Shown here in pieces: positions 8,987 through 17,820 of a stretch of 64,000 bases of DNA. The stretch is taken from the NCBI RefSeq assembly GCF_001427125.1, contig NZ_LMGK01000025.1, positions 314,682 through 378,681 of the forward strand. Direction: 5' to 3'. The stretch's first letter is position 1; each line of letters opens with the position of its first letter. This DNA comes from Pseudomonas sp. Root562 (lineage in GTDB: Bacteria > Pseudomonadota > Gammaproteobacteria > Pseudomonadales > Pseudomonadaceae). The position numbers were made by a program, and so were the translations under genes. The notes under the pieces were generated by a model. It searched no databases and was not told where the DNA came from. It saw only the letters and a list, made by a program, of their open reading frames with translations.

Positions 8987-10510
8987 TTATTTGCGCAGTT
9001 CTCGCTTGAGCACTTTGCCCGCAGCCGACAGCGGCAGTTCGGCGCGGAATTCGACGGTTTTCGGGCATTTGTAGGGCGCGATGAACTCGCGGCAGTATCG
9101 GCGCAATTGTTCTTCGTCGACCTGCGCATCAGGCTTGCGCACCACGACCGCGTGCACCGCCTCACCCCATTGTTCATGGGGAATGCCGATCACCGCGCAC
9201 AGCGCCACGGCCGGGTGCCGGGCCAGGACGTTTTCGACTTCCGCCGAGTAAACATTTTCGCCGCCGCTGACGATCATGTCCTTGAGGCGGTCGACTATGA
9301 ACAGGTAGCCCTGTTCGTCCATGTATGCGGCGTCACCGGTGTACAACCATCCGTCACGCAATGCCTTGGCGGTTTCTTCGGGTCTGTTCCAATAGCCCTG
9401 CATGATGTTCGGCCCACGCACGATGATCTCGCCGACCGTGCCACGCGCAACCTCCCGGCCTTGCGGATCGACGATCTTCACATAGACCCCCAACCCGCCA
9501 CGCCCGACCGAGCGCGACAAACCACGCTTGCGCGCGTCCGGCGTGTGGTTCCAGGGCAGATTGCTCGACACCACCGGGCACGCTTCAGTCAGCCCGTAAG
9601 AATGGGAAAGTTCGATATCCGGAAGTCTGGCCAACACGTGCTCGACCATTTCACCGGCGCTGGGAGACGCGCCGTAGGTCAGTCGCCTCAAGCTGCTGAG
9701 GTCACGCCGAGCAAAGTCTGGATGGGCCAGCAGCGCGAGAATCATGGTCGGCACCAGCAGCGTTTCGGTGATCTGTTCACGCTCGATCACCTGCAGCACT
9801 TCACCCGCGTCGAAACTCGCCACCAGCACATGGCTTTCACCGGCCAGCAACTGAATCAGCGCCCGCGCCATGCCGGCGACATGGAACAGCGGCGCCACAT
9901 GCAACAGTCGACCGTCACGGATTGGCGGCATGTCAACCATGCGCGGCATGCATGCCGACCACAGGTTCAGGTGCGATTGCATGACGCCCTTGGGAAACCC
10001 GGTGGTACCGCCGGTGTACATGATGCAGGCAAGGTCTTCACCCCCGCGTCCGGCATCTTCGACCGGTGCCGCCTGTGCCAGCAGTTGCTCGAAACCGAGC
10101 ATGCCCACCGGCACCTGGCCCTCCCCGGCGTAGATGAAGCGCGGCGCGTGGCGGGCGCTCTTGCGGATGTTCTCGGCCAACGCGGCGAAGTGCTCATCGA
10201 CGATCAGAATCCCGGTCGCACAATCGTCCAGCGAAAAGACGATCTCCGGCACACTCCAGCGCGTGTTGATCGGGTTGAGCACGCCACCGCCCCACCAGAC
10301 GCCCATGATGTACTCCAGATAACGGTCGCTGTTGAGTGCCAGCATGCCAACCCGGTCACCCGCTTGCATTCCCAGCTGTTGCAAGGCGCCCGCCAGGCGA
10401 GCCACGCGCTCACCAAACTGGCGGTAGGTCTGACGCCGATCACCGAATACCGTCGCAAGCTGATGCGGATTTTGCTGCAGGGTGCGTTGCAGGCATTGGG
10501 TCATGTACAT
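8987..10510 (-). CDS. AMP-forming acyl-CoA ligase (paralogue 1)
   Basis: This 507-residue member of the ANL superfamily has the ATP-binding loop CIMYTGGTTGFPKGVMQ, the YTGDAAYMDEQGY and DRLKDMIVSGGENVYSAEVE motifs, and the C-terminal catalytic lysine in GKVLKRELRK. It activates a carboxylic acid to its CoA thioester. Its start overlaps the end of the thioesterase gene by 10 bp. ATG 10510 is preferred because the paralogue begins MYLTQGL, although a second ATG at 10504 makes an ATGA overlap. A close paralogue (10917-12473) lies two genes upstream, suggesting separate entry acids or successive intermediates. Confidence 0.92.
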   Translation of the reverse strand: MYMTQCLQRTLQQNPHQLATVFGDRRQTYRQFGERVARLAGALQQLGMQAGDRVGMLALNSDRYLEYIMGVWWGGGVLNPINTRWSVPEIVFSLDDCATGILIVDEHFAALAENIRKSARHAPRFIYAGEGQVPVGMLGFEQLLAQAAPVEDAGRGGEDLACIMYTGGTTGFPKGVMQSHLNLWSACMPRMVDMPPIRDGRLLHVAPLFHVAGMARALIQLLAGESHVLVASFDAGEVLQVIEREQITETLLVPTMILALLAHPDFARRDLSSLRRLTYGASPSAGEMVEHVLARLPDIELSHSYGLTEACPVVSSNLPWNHTPDARKRGLSRSVGRGGLGVYVKIVDPQGREVARGTVGEIIVRGPNIMQGYWNRPEETAKALRDGWLYTGDAAYMDEQGYLFIVDRLKDMIVSGGENVYSAEVENVLARHPAVALCAVIGIPHEQWGEAVHAVVVRKPDAQVDEEQLRRYCREFIAPYKCPKTVEFRAELPLSAAGKVLKRELRK

Positions 10511-10917
10511 GGTGTCTGGCCTTTCCAGGTGGTGAAGACGCCATTGGCACGCAGGACCAGACGCTCGCCGACCTTCAACAGGCAGCAGGCGCTTAAAAAC
10601 GTGCCGCTGCTCTTGAGCACTTGCACATGCGCCTCGAGCCAGTCGCCTTCGCGCACCGGGCCGAGGTAATCGACATTCAGATTGACCGTCACCGCCACCG
10701 ACTGCGACACCGAATGGCGCCGCAAAATCACGCCGAACGCGCTGTCAGCGACGGTGGCGAGGAAGCCGCCGTGGGCGATGCGCACGTAATTGAGGTGCTG
10801 CGGTTCCAGACGCACCGCCAGGATCGGCAGCACTTCATGCAAATAAAATTCGCCACAGCTGCGCAGGAACCCCGAGCGTTGTTCCAGCGCGGTGAAGCCC
10901 TCGGGGATCGTCGCCAT
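10501..10917 (-). CDS. Hot-dog thioesterase (PaaI/4HBT family)
   Basis: This 138-residue single hot-dog domain has the HGGFLATVADSAFG helix typical of PaaI-like acyl-CoA thioesterases. It is sandwiched between the two ligase genes. Its ATG shares one base with the upstream stop (TGATG), and its end overlaps the next start, so the three are translationally coupled. The likely role is hydrolysis of stalled or wrong acyl-CoAs to free CoA; the exact substrate is unknown. Confidence 0.85.
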   Translation of the reverse strand: MATIPEGFTALEQRSGFLRSCGEFYLHEVLPILAVRLEPQHLNYVRIAHGGFLATVADSAFGVILRRHSVSQSVAVTVNLNVDYLGPVREGDWLEAHVQVLKSSGTFLSACCLLKVGERLVLRANGVFTTWKGQTPCT

Positions 10918-12473
10918 CAGCTCACCCCTCGATCCTTGCCAGCCCAAAACGGCTCACGCAGATCGCGCTTGAGCACTTTGCCGGCACCGGACAGCGGCAA
11001 CGCGGCGCGGAACTCGACCGATTTCGGCGTCTTGTAGCCGGCGATCTGCCGTCGGCAATGTTCGATAATCTCTGTGCCAGGCACTTCGTGATCGGGCTTG
11101 AGCACGATTACTGCGTGCACCGCTTCGCCCCATTGCGCGCAGGGAATGCCGATCACTGCACAGGCGGCGACGGCCGGATGACTGGAAATCGCGCTCTCGA
11201 CCTCACCGGAGTAAACGTTCTCGCCACCGCTGACGATCATGTCCTTGAAGCGGTCGACGATGTAGATGTAACCGTCGTCGTCCATGTAAGCGCCGTCGCC
11301 GGTGTGCATCCAGCCGCCACGCAAAGCCTTGGCGGTTTCCTCGGGTTTGTTCCAGTAACCGAGCATGATGTTCGGGCCACGCACCAACACTTCGCCCACC
11401 GTACCGCGCGGCACTTCGTTGTCATGTTCGTCGACGATGCGCACGGTCACGCCCAGCCCGGGGCGCCCCGCCGAACGCAGTCGGCCATTGGCGATACCTT
11501 CGGGGCCGTGATTTTCCGGACCGTTCGCTGAGATCGGCGGCGCGGCTTCAGTCATGCCGTAACCCTGGGTGAACTCGACATTCGGCAAGGCCTTGAGGGC
11601 CAGTTCCAGCAACGGCACGGCTATCGGCGACGCACCGTAGGTCAGGCTGCGCAGGCAACTGAGGTCATGGCGAGAGAATTGCGGGTGCATGATCAAGGCC
11701 TGGATCATGGTCGGCACGATCAGAATGTCAGTGATGCGCTCGCGCTCGATGGTTTGCATCACGTTCAGCGGGTCGAAGGCGGGGACGAAAATGCTCGGCA
11801 ACCCCAGCAACGAGATCAGGATCACCCGCGACAGCGCTGCAAGGTGGAACATCGGCGCGATGTGCAGGGTCAGTGCATCGGCCGGCACCGGAACATCGGC
11901 GGCACGCGCGACGGCGGCGGTCCACAGGTTCATGTGTGACTGCATCACGCCCTTTGGCAGGCCGGTGGTGCCGCCGGTGTACATGATGCTCGCCAGGTCG
12001 TCGCCGCCACGAAAGGCATCGTCCACCGGCTCGGCATCGGCAATCAGCTGCTCGTAGGACAACATGCCGTCAGGCGTCGGGCCTTCGCCGATATGGATCA
12101 GCAGTGGCCGCACCCTGGCGCTGCCGGCAATGCTTTGGGCCATCGCCAGGAATGTGTCGTCGATCATCAGGATCCGCGTGTCGCAGTCGTCCAGCGAATA
12201 GACGATTTCCGCCACGCTCCAGCGAATGTTGACCGGGTTGACCACGCCACCGCCCCACCAGGTGGCCAGGTAATACTCGAGAAAGCGGTCTGAGTTCAGA
12301 CCGAGCAGGCCCACACGGTCGCCGGTGTGCATGCCCAGTTGCTGCAAGGCGCCAGCCAGGCGAGCGACGCGCTCGGCCAACTGTGCGTAGGTGTGGCGCC
12401 GGTCACGAAAGACCGTGGCGAGGGCATGAGGGCGTTGCTGCAAGACACGGTGCAGTCCTTGGGTCAGATACAT
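10917..12473 (-). CDS. AMP-forming acyl-CoA ligase (paralogue 2)
   Basis: This 518-residue ANL ligase has SIMYTGGTTGLPKGVMQ, the HTGDGAYMDDDGY motif, DRFKDMIVSGGENVYSGEVE and a C-terminal GKVLKRDLRE. AGGA stands 8 nt before its ATG. It is clearly homologous over its whole length to the product of 8987-10510 and probably arose by tandem duplication, with the small thioesterase gene left between the copies. It activates an acid substrate of the branched-chain pathway. Confidence 0.92.
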   Translation of the reverse strand: MYLTQGLHRVLQQRPHALATVFRDRRHTYAQLAERVARLAGALQQLGMHTGDRVGLLGLNSDRFLEYYLATWWGGGVVNPVNIRWSVAEIVYSLDDCDTRILMIDDTFLAMAQSIAGSARVRPLLIHIGEGPTPDGMLSYEQLIADAEPVDDAFRGGDDLASIMYTGGTTGLPKGVMQSHMNLWTAAVARAADVPVPADALTLHIAPMFHLAALSRVILISLLGLPSIFVPAFDPLNVMQTIERERITDILIVPTMIQALIMHPQFSRHDLSCLRSLTYGASPIAVPLLELALKALPNVEFTQGYGMTEAAPPISANGPENHGPEGIANGRLRSAGRPGLGVTVRIVDEHDNEVPRGTVGEVLVRGPNIMLGYWNKPEETAKALRGGWMHTGDGAYMDDDGYIYIVDRFKDMIVSGGENVYSGEVESAISSHPAVAACAVIGIPCAQWGEAVHAVIVLKPDHEVPGTEIIEHCRRQIAGYKTPKSVEFRAALPLSGAGKVLKRDLREPFWAGKDRGVS

Positions 12474-12533
12474 GGTCGTTTCCTGTGAATTATTGTTGTC
12501 AGGCCGGGACGAATGCGAGGGTGAAGAACGCCG

Positions 12534-13337
12534 TCAGGCGCCGGTGTATTTGGGGGCGCGCTGTTCGTTGCTGGCCGCACGCCCTTCGGCGTGGTCCTTG
12601 CTATCGCGCAATAGCCCCCAATGAAGATGAGCCAGGGTGACGAAGTCGCGGGGGGATAAATGCGCGGTCTGCAGCGCCAGACGCTTGATCGACTGCACCG
12701 CCAGCGGACCGTTGGCAGCGATTGATTCGGCCAGGGTCAAGGCCGCCGACAGCAGTTGCTCCCGGGGCAGCAGGTCGACGATCAGGCCGATGCGCAAGGC
12801 TTCCTGCGCGCTGATCGGCTCGCCGGTCAGGGCCATTTTCATCGCGTGGGCGGCGGGCACCGCCCGCAGCAGGTACTGCACACCACCCGCGGCCGGAATG
12901 CTCGCATCGCGCACTTCGGGCAAACCGAAAGTGGCGCCGTGCGCAGCAAGACGCAGATCACATTGCAATGCCAGTTCAAGACCGCCCCCGAGGCAAGCAC
13001 CATTGACCGCCGCAATCAGTGGCTTCCAGACCTCAAGATCAGTGAGATCGAACAAACGTGTGTAACCACCCTCTTCGGCTTCGGTCTCGCGGCTCTTCAT
13101 GGCGCTGGCGATGTGACCGACTGTCGACAGCGACGACTCCTTCTGGCTCGCACCGCAGCAAAACGCGCGATCTCCGGCACCGGTGAGCACGATGACCCGC
13201 ACCTGCTCATCATCCTGGCAAGCCACCAGTGTCTTGCGCAGGTGCATCAGCTCGCTGACGGTCAGTGCGTTGTTCGACGGTTGCGCATCGAGCGTGATCA
13301 GCGCCACGTGATCGATGATCTTGAACTGAATGGCCAT
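12534..13337 (-). CDS. Enoyl-CoA hydratase/isomerase family protein
   Basis: This 267-residue crotonase has GDRAFCCGASQKE (first oxyanion segment), AAVNGACLGGGLELALQCDLRLA, and the FGLPEVRDASIPAAGGVQYL region with the conserved Glu of the PE pair. It ends RAPKYTGA, like many degradative crotonases. AGAGG precedes the ATG by 7 nt. It is the second gene of the racemase-led operon. Hydration of a short or cleaved side-chain enoyl-CoA is the best guess. Confidence 0.88.
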   Translation of the reverse strand: MAIQFKIIDHVALITLDAQPSNNALTVSELMHLRKTLVACQDDEQVRVIVLTGAGDRAFCCGASQKESSLSTVGHIASAMKSRETEAEEGGYTRLFDLTDLEVWKPLIAAVNGACLGGGLELALQCDLRLAAHGATFGLPEVRDASIPAAGGVQYLLRAVPAAHAMKMALTGEPISAQEALRIGLIVDLLPREQLLSAALTLAESIAANGPLAVQSIKRLALQTAHLSPRDFVTLAHLHWGLLRDSKDHAEGRAASNEQRAPKYTGA

Positions 13338-13372
13338 GGACTAACCTCTTCGTTGTTTTTATGGGTGGGAGG

Positions 13373-14527
13373 TCAGGCCTTGAAGCCCAGGCCAAGCGCA
13401 TGCAGACGCTCGATGGCGAGGTTGTCGAAACCCCAGTCACGCAGCGCATCGTGCCCGTGTTCGCCGCGTTGCGGCGCCGTTCGTGGCGGGGCCGAGGGCG
13501 TGCCGAGAAAACGCGGGGCCGGCACTGGCTGGACCACGCCGTCAACCTCAATGAAGCTGCCACGGGCCACGCTGTGCGGGTGTTCGGCGGCTTCGGCCAG
13601 GCCCAGCACCGGCACCACGCAGGCGTCGCTGCGGGCAAACGCTTCGGCCCAATCTGCCCGGGTACGGCTGAGGAAAGCTGCGGTAAACGCCTCACGCAAG
13701 CGCGGCCAACCGGCGCGATCGTGCTGCCTCGGCAGATCGGCGTTTGCCAGCCCGAGAATCTCCAGCATTTCGGCGTAGAAGCGCGCCTCGATCGGCCCGA
13801 TCGACATGTGCTGGCCGTCGAGGGTTTGGTAGGTGTCGTACCAGGGCGCACCGCCATCGAGCAGGTTGCTGCCACGCTGCTCGGTCCAATGACCGCCGGC
13901 CAACAGGCCCCAGATCACCGAGCCCAACTGCGCCGCGCCTTCGGTCATGGCGGCATCGACCACCTGTCCCGCCCCGCCACGCTGCACGTTAACCAGCGCC
14001 GCCAGCACGCCCATGGCCAGCAGCATGCCGCCACCGCCGTAATCGCCGACCAGGTTCAAGGGCGGCACTGGTCGACCACCGGCCGGACCAATGGTGGACA
14101 GCACGCCCGACAACGCGATGTAGTTCAGGTCGTGGCCGGCGCGGTCGGCCATCGGCCCGGTCTGGCCCCAACCGGTCATGCGTGCGTAAACCAACTGCGG
14201 GTTACGCGCCAACACCACCTCCGGGCCCAGGCCCAGGCGCTCCATGGTGCCGGGACGGAAACCTTCGATCAGCACGTCGGCGCGCTCGATCAGCTCCAGC
14301 GCGGCGGCGACACTTTCCGGGCGTTTCAGATCCAGAGTGACCGAGCGGCGGTTGCGGCCGGTGATGTCAGCGCGCTTGCCTTCAAATTTCGGCCCCAGGT
14401 CGCTGGCCTTGACCGGACGGTCGATACGCACCACGTCGGCGCCCATGTCCGCCAGCAGCATGGTGCCGAAAGGCGCCGGGCCGATGGCCTCAAATTCAAC
14501 TACTCGAATGCCGCTCAGTACGCCCAT
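13373..14527 (-). CDS. CaiB/BaiF family alpha-methylacyl-CoA racemase
   Basis: This 384-residue family III CoA-transferase fold begins LSGIRVVEFEAIGPAPFGTMLLADMGADVVRIDRP. The pair His132 (RAGHDLNYIA) and Asp162 (VGDYGGGG) has the same 30-residue spacing as the catalytic His126/Asp156 of the M. tuberculosis racemase MCR, which favours racemase over CoA-transferase. Such enzymes convert 2R- to 2S-methylacyl-CoA before dehydrogenation. The ATG at 14527 has AAGGAG 9 nt upstream. It heads the operon divergent from the LuxR gene, with operator C 86 bp before its start. Its presence implies an alpha-methyl-branched substrate. Confidence 0.88.
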   Translation of the reverse strand: MGVLSGIRVVEFEAIGPAPFGTMLLADMGADVVRIDRPVKASDLGPKFEGKRADITGRNRRSVTLDLKRPESVAAALELIERADVLIEGFRPGTMERLGLGPEVVLARNPQLVYARMTGWGQTGPMADRAGHDLNYIALSGVLSTIGPAGGRPVPPLNLVGDYGGGGMLLAMGVLAALVNVQRGGAGQVVDAAMTEGAAQLGSVIWGLLAGGHWTEQRGSNLLDGGAPWYDTYQTLDGQHMSIGPIEARFYAEMLEILGLANADLPRQHDRAGWPRLREAFTAAFLSRTRADWAEAFARSDACVVPVLGLAEAAEHPHSVARGSFIEVDGVVQPVPAPRFLGTPSAPPRTAPQRGEHGHDALRDWGFDNLAIERLHALGLGFKA

Positions 14528-14612
14528 TGCCGCCGCTCCTTGTTCTGACGGAGCGCCAGTCAGCACCCCTATTTTGTGCCATCCAGTAAATCAATCCGTT
14601 ATCCGGGGACCA

Positions 14613-14629
14613 CCACCCGCATCGGGTGG
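14613..14629. promoter_or_regulatory. Regulon operator C, divergent racemase/LuxR promoter
   Basis: CCACCC-GCATC-GGGTGG is the best copy of the 17-bp palindrome. On the minus strand, 22 nt past its edge, lies TTTACT (14590-14585), a possible -10 for the racemase operon. On the plus side no -10 stands at that distance; TTACACT near 14669 is the best candidate for the regulator gene. The site probably serves activation to the left and perhaps autoregulation to the right. Confidence 0.75.
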
Positions 14630-14724
14630 CGAATGCCAAACACAGGGTCATGACTGCCCGGTGGTGCGTTACACTCCTGTGGATTCAATGCAATCCCATA
14701 ACAAAAAAAGATTCGGACAGCCCC

Positions 14725-17544
14725 ATGGACAAACCCCGCAAGTCCAATGCCCTGGACACGCCCGCCCGCCTGGTCTTGAATCCGACTCAGTCGCCGATCG
14801 TCAGCACCAAACTGATTCCGCCGCGCAGTGCCGGACGCCTGATTTCCCGCGAGCGCCTGCAAGATCAGATGCTCAAGGCCCGCCGCCAGCGCTGCATCGT
14901 GCTCAAGGGGCCGGCAGGCTGCGGCAAGACCTCGACGTTGATTGCCTGGCGTCAGGCGCTGCTGCCGCTGGGCTTCGATGTGGCCTGGTTGACCCTGTCG
15001 GCCGACGACAACGAATTGACCCGTTTCCTCGACTATTTGCTGGCCAGCCTCGGACAGGTTGACCCTGTGCTTGTTCACGAGGCCACCCAGCTGGAAGGTC
15101 GCGGGATCGACAGCGAAGCGGTGGAACGTACGGTCATCACCCTGGTGCGCAGCATTGCCAGCCGTTCGCGGGAATTGGTGCTGGTGCTCGATGACCTGCA
15201 CCATTTGACCGATGTCGGCATTCACCAGGCCTTGCAATGGCTGATCGACTACGCCCCGGCCAATCTGCATCTGGCCCTGGTATCGCGCAGTGCCGTGCCG
15301 TTGTCGCTGGCGCGGTTGCGCAGCCAGGAACTGGTGCTGGACCTGAACCTGCGGGATTTGCGCTTCACGGCCACCGAATCGGAACAGTTTCTCAAGGCAC
15401 AACTGGGCGATATCAGCACCCAGGAGGCCAAGCGCATGCATGAGCTGACCGACGGTTGGGTGGCCGGGCTGCAACTGCTCGCGGTCAGTCGCAAGAAAAA
15501 CCGCTCGCTCGTCACGTCCATCGACCAGACACAAATGCGCGATGACCAGGCGTTCGCGAAGTTCTTTGAAGTCGAGGTGTTGTCCCACCTGTCGCCGACC
15601 GATCTCGACTTGATGTTGCTGATGGCGGTCTGCAACCGCTTTTGCGCCTCATTGTGCGCCGCCCTCAGCGGCAACCCGGAAGCGGTGCGCGAGGCCAACG
15701 CCTTGCTGGCGCGACTGGAACGGGACAACCTGTTCCTGATTCCGGTAGACAGTGCCGCGCCGGAAACCTGGTATCGCCTGCACCCGCTGCTGCGCGAAAC
15801 CCTGCTCAAGTATTTCGATTCGCGCAGCCCGGCCGAACAACAGGCGGTGCACGCCCGCGCATGGGCCTGGTTTCGTGATCACCAGCATCTGGATGAGGCG
15901 GTGCACCATGCGGTGATGGCCGGCGCCCCGGATGCCGCCGCCGACCTGGTGCAGCAACATGCTGAAGCGCTGTATGCCCATGGCGACCTGCGGATGTTGA
16001 TCGAACTGGTTCGCCTGCTGCCTGTCGAGCAAGTGCAGGCGCGGGTGAAACTGCGCATTCTCAAGGCGCGGATGCAACTCTATGCCAGGGATTTCGTGGC
16101 CTGCGCCAATAGCCTTGATCAGTTGTTCCTCGACGTGCCCGAAGCTGACGTCCACGATCGATTCATGATCGCGATCCTGCGGGCCTCACTGGCGCTGCAA
16201 CGGGATGACACCGATGCGGCGATGACCGTCCTGCCGCAATTGCTCGATCCGCCACCAGGCAGCAACAGTGTCGCCCTTGGCTCATGCGCCAACATCCTTT
16301 CCTGGCTCTACATGCACCGGGGTGAATACGAGAAGGCGCGTCAGGTGCAACTCGAGCGCCCCCTGCTGCTGATCAATGGCGAACCGCTGCTGGGCACCAC
16401 CGCCGGCAGCCTTCAGGGCCGCTGCATGATTGGCTTGAGCCATGCCCTCGAAGGCCAGATGAAGCAGGCCGAGCGGGTGTATCGGGATGTGATGCATGAG
16501 GCCGCACACTGTGGCAAGGCCGGCGCCGATGCAACCTACCTCTCCGCCGCGTTGCTGGGTGAGGTGCTGTACGAAACCAATGACGTCGATGCTGCCTTCA
16601 AGCTCTTGTCGGGATGGGTCGATATTCTCGAGCGGATTTCCATTCCGGATTCGGTGTTGCGTGTGTTGCAGGTGCTGTGGAACGTGCAATGGCTGGCGGG
16701 CAATCATCAGGAAGCCCTGGCTTATGTCGAACGGCTCGATGAGTACGCCATCAAACTCGGTCTGGAACGCCTGCAAGCCTACTGCCTGACCTGGCAGGTG
16801 CGATGGCTGATGATTCTCGGAGAGCACTCGCAGGCCCGGACCAAACTGGCGCGCCTTGAAGCCATCGATGCACGCCACCCGGATGCCGGGCACAGTGCAC
16901 TCAAGGAAATCCACATCCTGGCCGAGAATGCGCGGGCGCGCTGGCAAATTCAGCAGGGCGACCTGGACGGTGCGTTGAAACGCATCGAGCAACTGATCGA
17001 AACCTGTGAACGGCACCGCCGTCAGTTGGGCACCGTTCGCCTGTTGGTGTTGAGCGCAGTGATCGAGTCTCAGCGCGGCAATACCGATGCCGCCCGTGAT
17101 CACGTCATGGAAGCACTGCGCCGCGGTCAACGCTTCGGCCTGTTGCGCAGCTTGCTCGACGCCCACCCCGATGCGTTGATGCTGATCTCGGACATCGCCA
17201 GCAAAGAAACCCTGGACCCACTGCTTGCCTTTTACGTCGAGCGCCTGCAGGCGGCGCAGGTCACTGCGCCCGCCGTGCCAGGCGACAAACCCTCCCCGCC
17301 CCCGACAAACAAGCCTCTCACCAGCGGCATGGAGCCCCTGAGCGAACGGGAAATCGAAGTGGTGCGCTTGCTCGCCCAGGCCCTGCCCAACAAAAAAATC
17401 GCCCGTGCTCTGGGGCTGTCTCCGGAAACCGTGAAATGGCACCTGAGCCATATCTACAGCAAACTCGGGGTCAACAGCCGCGACGAAGCGGTGGCGCGGG
17501 TGCGGGATCTCGAATCCCAGGAAAATGCCGCAAGCCGACACTGA
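14725..17544 (+). CDS. MalT-like LuxR-family ATP-dependent regulator (LAL type)
   Basis: This 939-residue regulator has an N-terminal P-loop (LKGPAGCGKTS, about 60-70), a Walker B segment (LVLVLDDLHHL), a long TPR-like helical middle, and a C-terminal LuxR helix-turn-helix (LSEREIEVVRLLAQ, then SPETVKWHLSHIYSKLGV). MalT and AlkS are relatives: ATP- and inducer-dependent activators. ATG 14725 is chosen because the sequence before it is not protein-like, though its ribosome site is weak. It sits between two divergent catabolic operons. The repeated palindromes A-E are its predicted binding sites, and an acyl-CoA or substrate inducer is likely. Confidence 0.92.
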   Translation: MDKPRKSNALDTPARLVLNPTQSPIVSTKLIPPRSAGRLISRERLQDQMLKARRQRCIVLKGPAGCGKTSTLIAWRQALLPLGFDVAWLTLSADDNELTRFLDYLLASLGQVDPVLVHEATQLEGRGIDSEAVERTVITLVRSIASRSRELVLVLDDLHHLTDVGIHQALQWLIDYAPANLHLALVSRSAVPLSLARLRSQELVLDLNLRDLRFTATESEQFLKAQLGDISTQEAKRMHELTDGWVAGLQLLAVSRKKNRSLVTSIDQTQMRDDQAFAKFFEVEVLSHLSPTDLDLMLLMAVCNRFCASLCAALSGNPEAVREANALLARLERDNLFLIPVDSAAPETWYRLHPLLRETLLKYFDSRSPAEQQAVHARAWAWFRDHQHLDEAVHHAVMAGAPDAAADLVQQHAEALYAHGDLRMLIELVRLLPVEQVQARVKLRILKARMQLYARDFVACANSLDQLFLDVPEADVHDRFMIAILRASLALQRDDTDAAMTVLPQLLDPPPGSNSVALGSCANILSWLYMHRGEYEKARQVQLERPLLLINGEPLLGTTAGSLQGRCMIGLSHALEGQMKQAERVYRDVMHEAAHCGKAGADATYLSAALLGEVLYETNDVDAAFKLLSGWVDILERISIPDSVLRVLQVLWNVQWLAGNHQEALAYVERLDEYAIKLGLERLQAYCLTWQVRWLMILGEHSQARTKLARLEAIDARHPDAGHSALKEIHILAENARARWQIQQGDLDGALKRIEQLIETCERHRRQLGTVRLLVLSAVIESQRGNTDAARDHVMEALRRGQRFGLLRSLLDAHPDALMLISDIASKETLDPLLAFYVERLQAAQVTAPAVPGDKPSPPPTNKPLTSGMEPLSEREIEVVRLLAQALPNKKIARALGLSPETVKWHLSHIYSKLGVNSRDEAVARVRDLESQENAASRH

Positions 17545-17547
17545 ATC

Positions 17548-17663
17548 CTGCAGGAGCGAGCCGGCTCCGGGCGGCGTTCCGACGATGGGCGTGAACGATG
17601 ACCCGCCATGCCTGAATGATCGCGATGTCCGGGCGTTATTCGCGAGCTGGCTCGCTCCTACAG
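17548..17663. repeat. REPIN (inverted REP pair)
   Basis: Two inverted arms of the TGTAGGAGCGAGC REP type (17548-17567 and 17644-17663) flank about 76 bp. This is the standard REPIN layout and lies directly after the LuxR stop codon. A similar element with a related core is at 21944-22043. Confidence 0.75.
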
Positions 17664-17694
17664 GGGCTTGGGCTGCTTTCTGATTTTCCTCCCG

Positions 17695-17711
17695 CCACCC
17701 ACCTCGGGTGG
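17695..17711 (+). promoter_or_regulatory. Regulon operator D, before the plus-strand operon
   Basis: CCACCC-ACCTC-GGGTGG has perfect 6-bp arms. TATCGT (17734-17739) follows after 22 nt as the presumed -10, and the dehydrogenase start codon is 110 bp downstream. No good -35 hexamer is seen, as expected for an activator site overlapping -35. Confidence 0.75.
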
Positions 17712-17820
17712 CGTTCCGGCCAGCCCCCGACCCTATCGTAACCCTCAGTTCAAAGGCGCAGCTCGCGCCTTGCATCAGCGCCCGGCCCAGGCCGGGCCCG
17801 TGATCATTGAGGAGTCTTGC

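Noticed and set aside
8900..10669. 589-codon plus-strand frame opposite the ligase genes
   Set aside because: Low-complexity Arg/His/Gln translation; the minus-strand ligase with full motifs occupies the same DNA.
17564..17582. Second half-copy of operator D (GGGCGGCGTTCCG) in the gap before 17821
   Set aside because: Only one arm matches, it lies within the REPIN, and a similar string occurs in the dispersed repeat near 23866.
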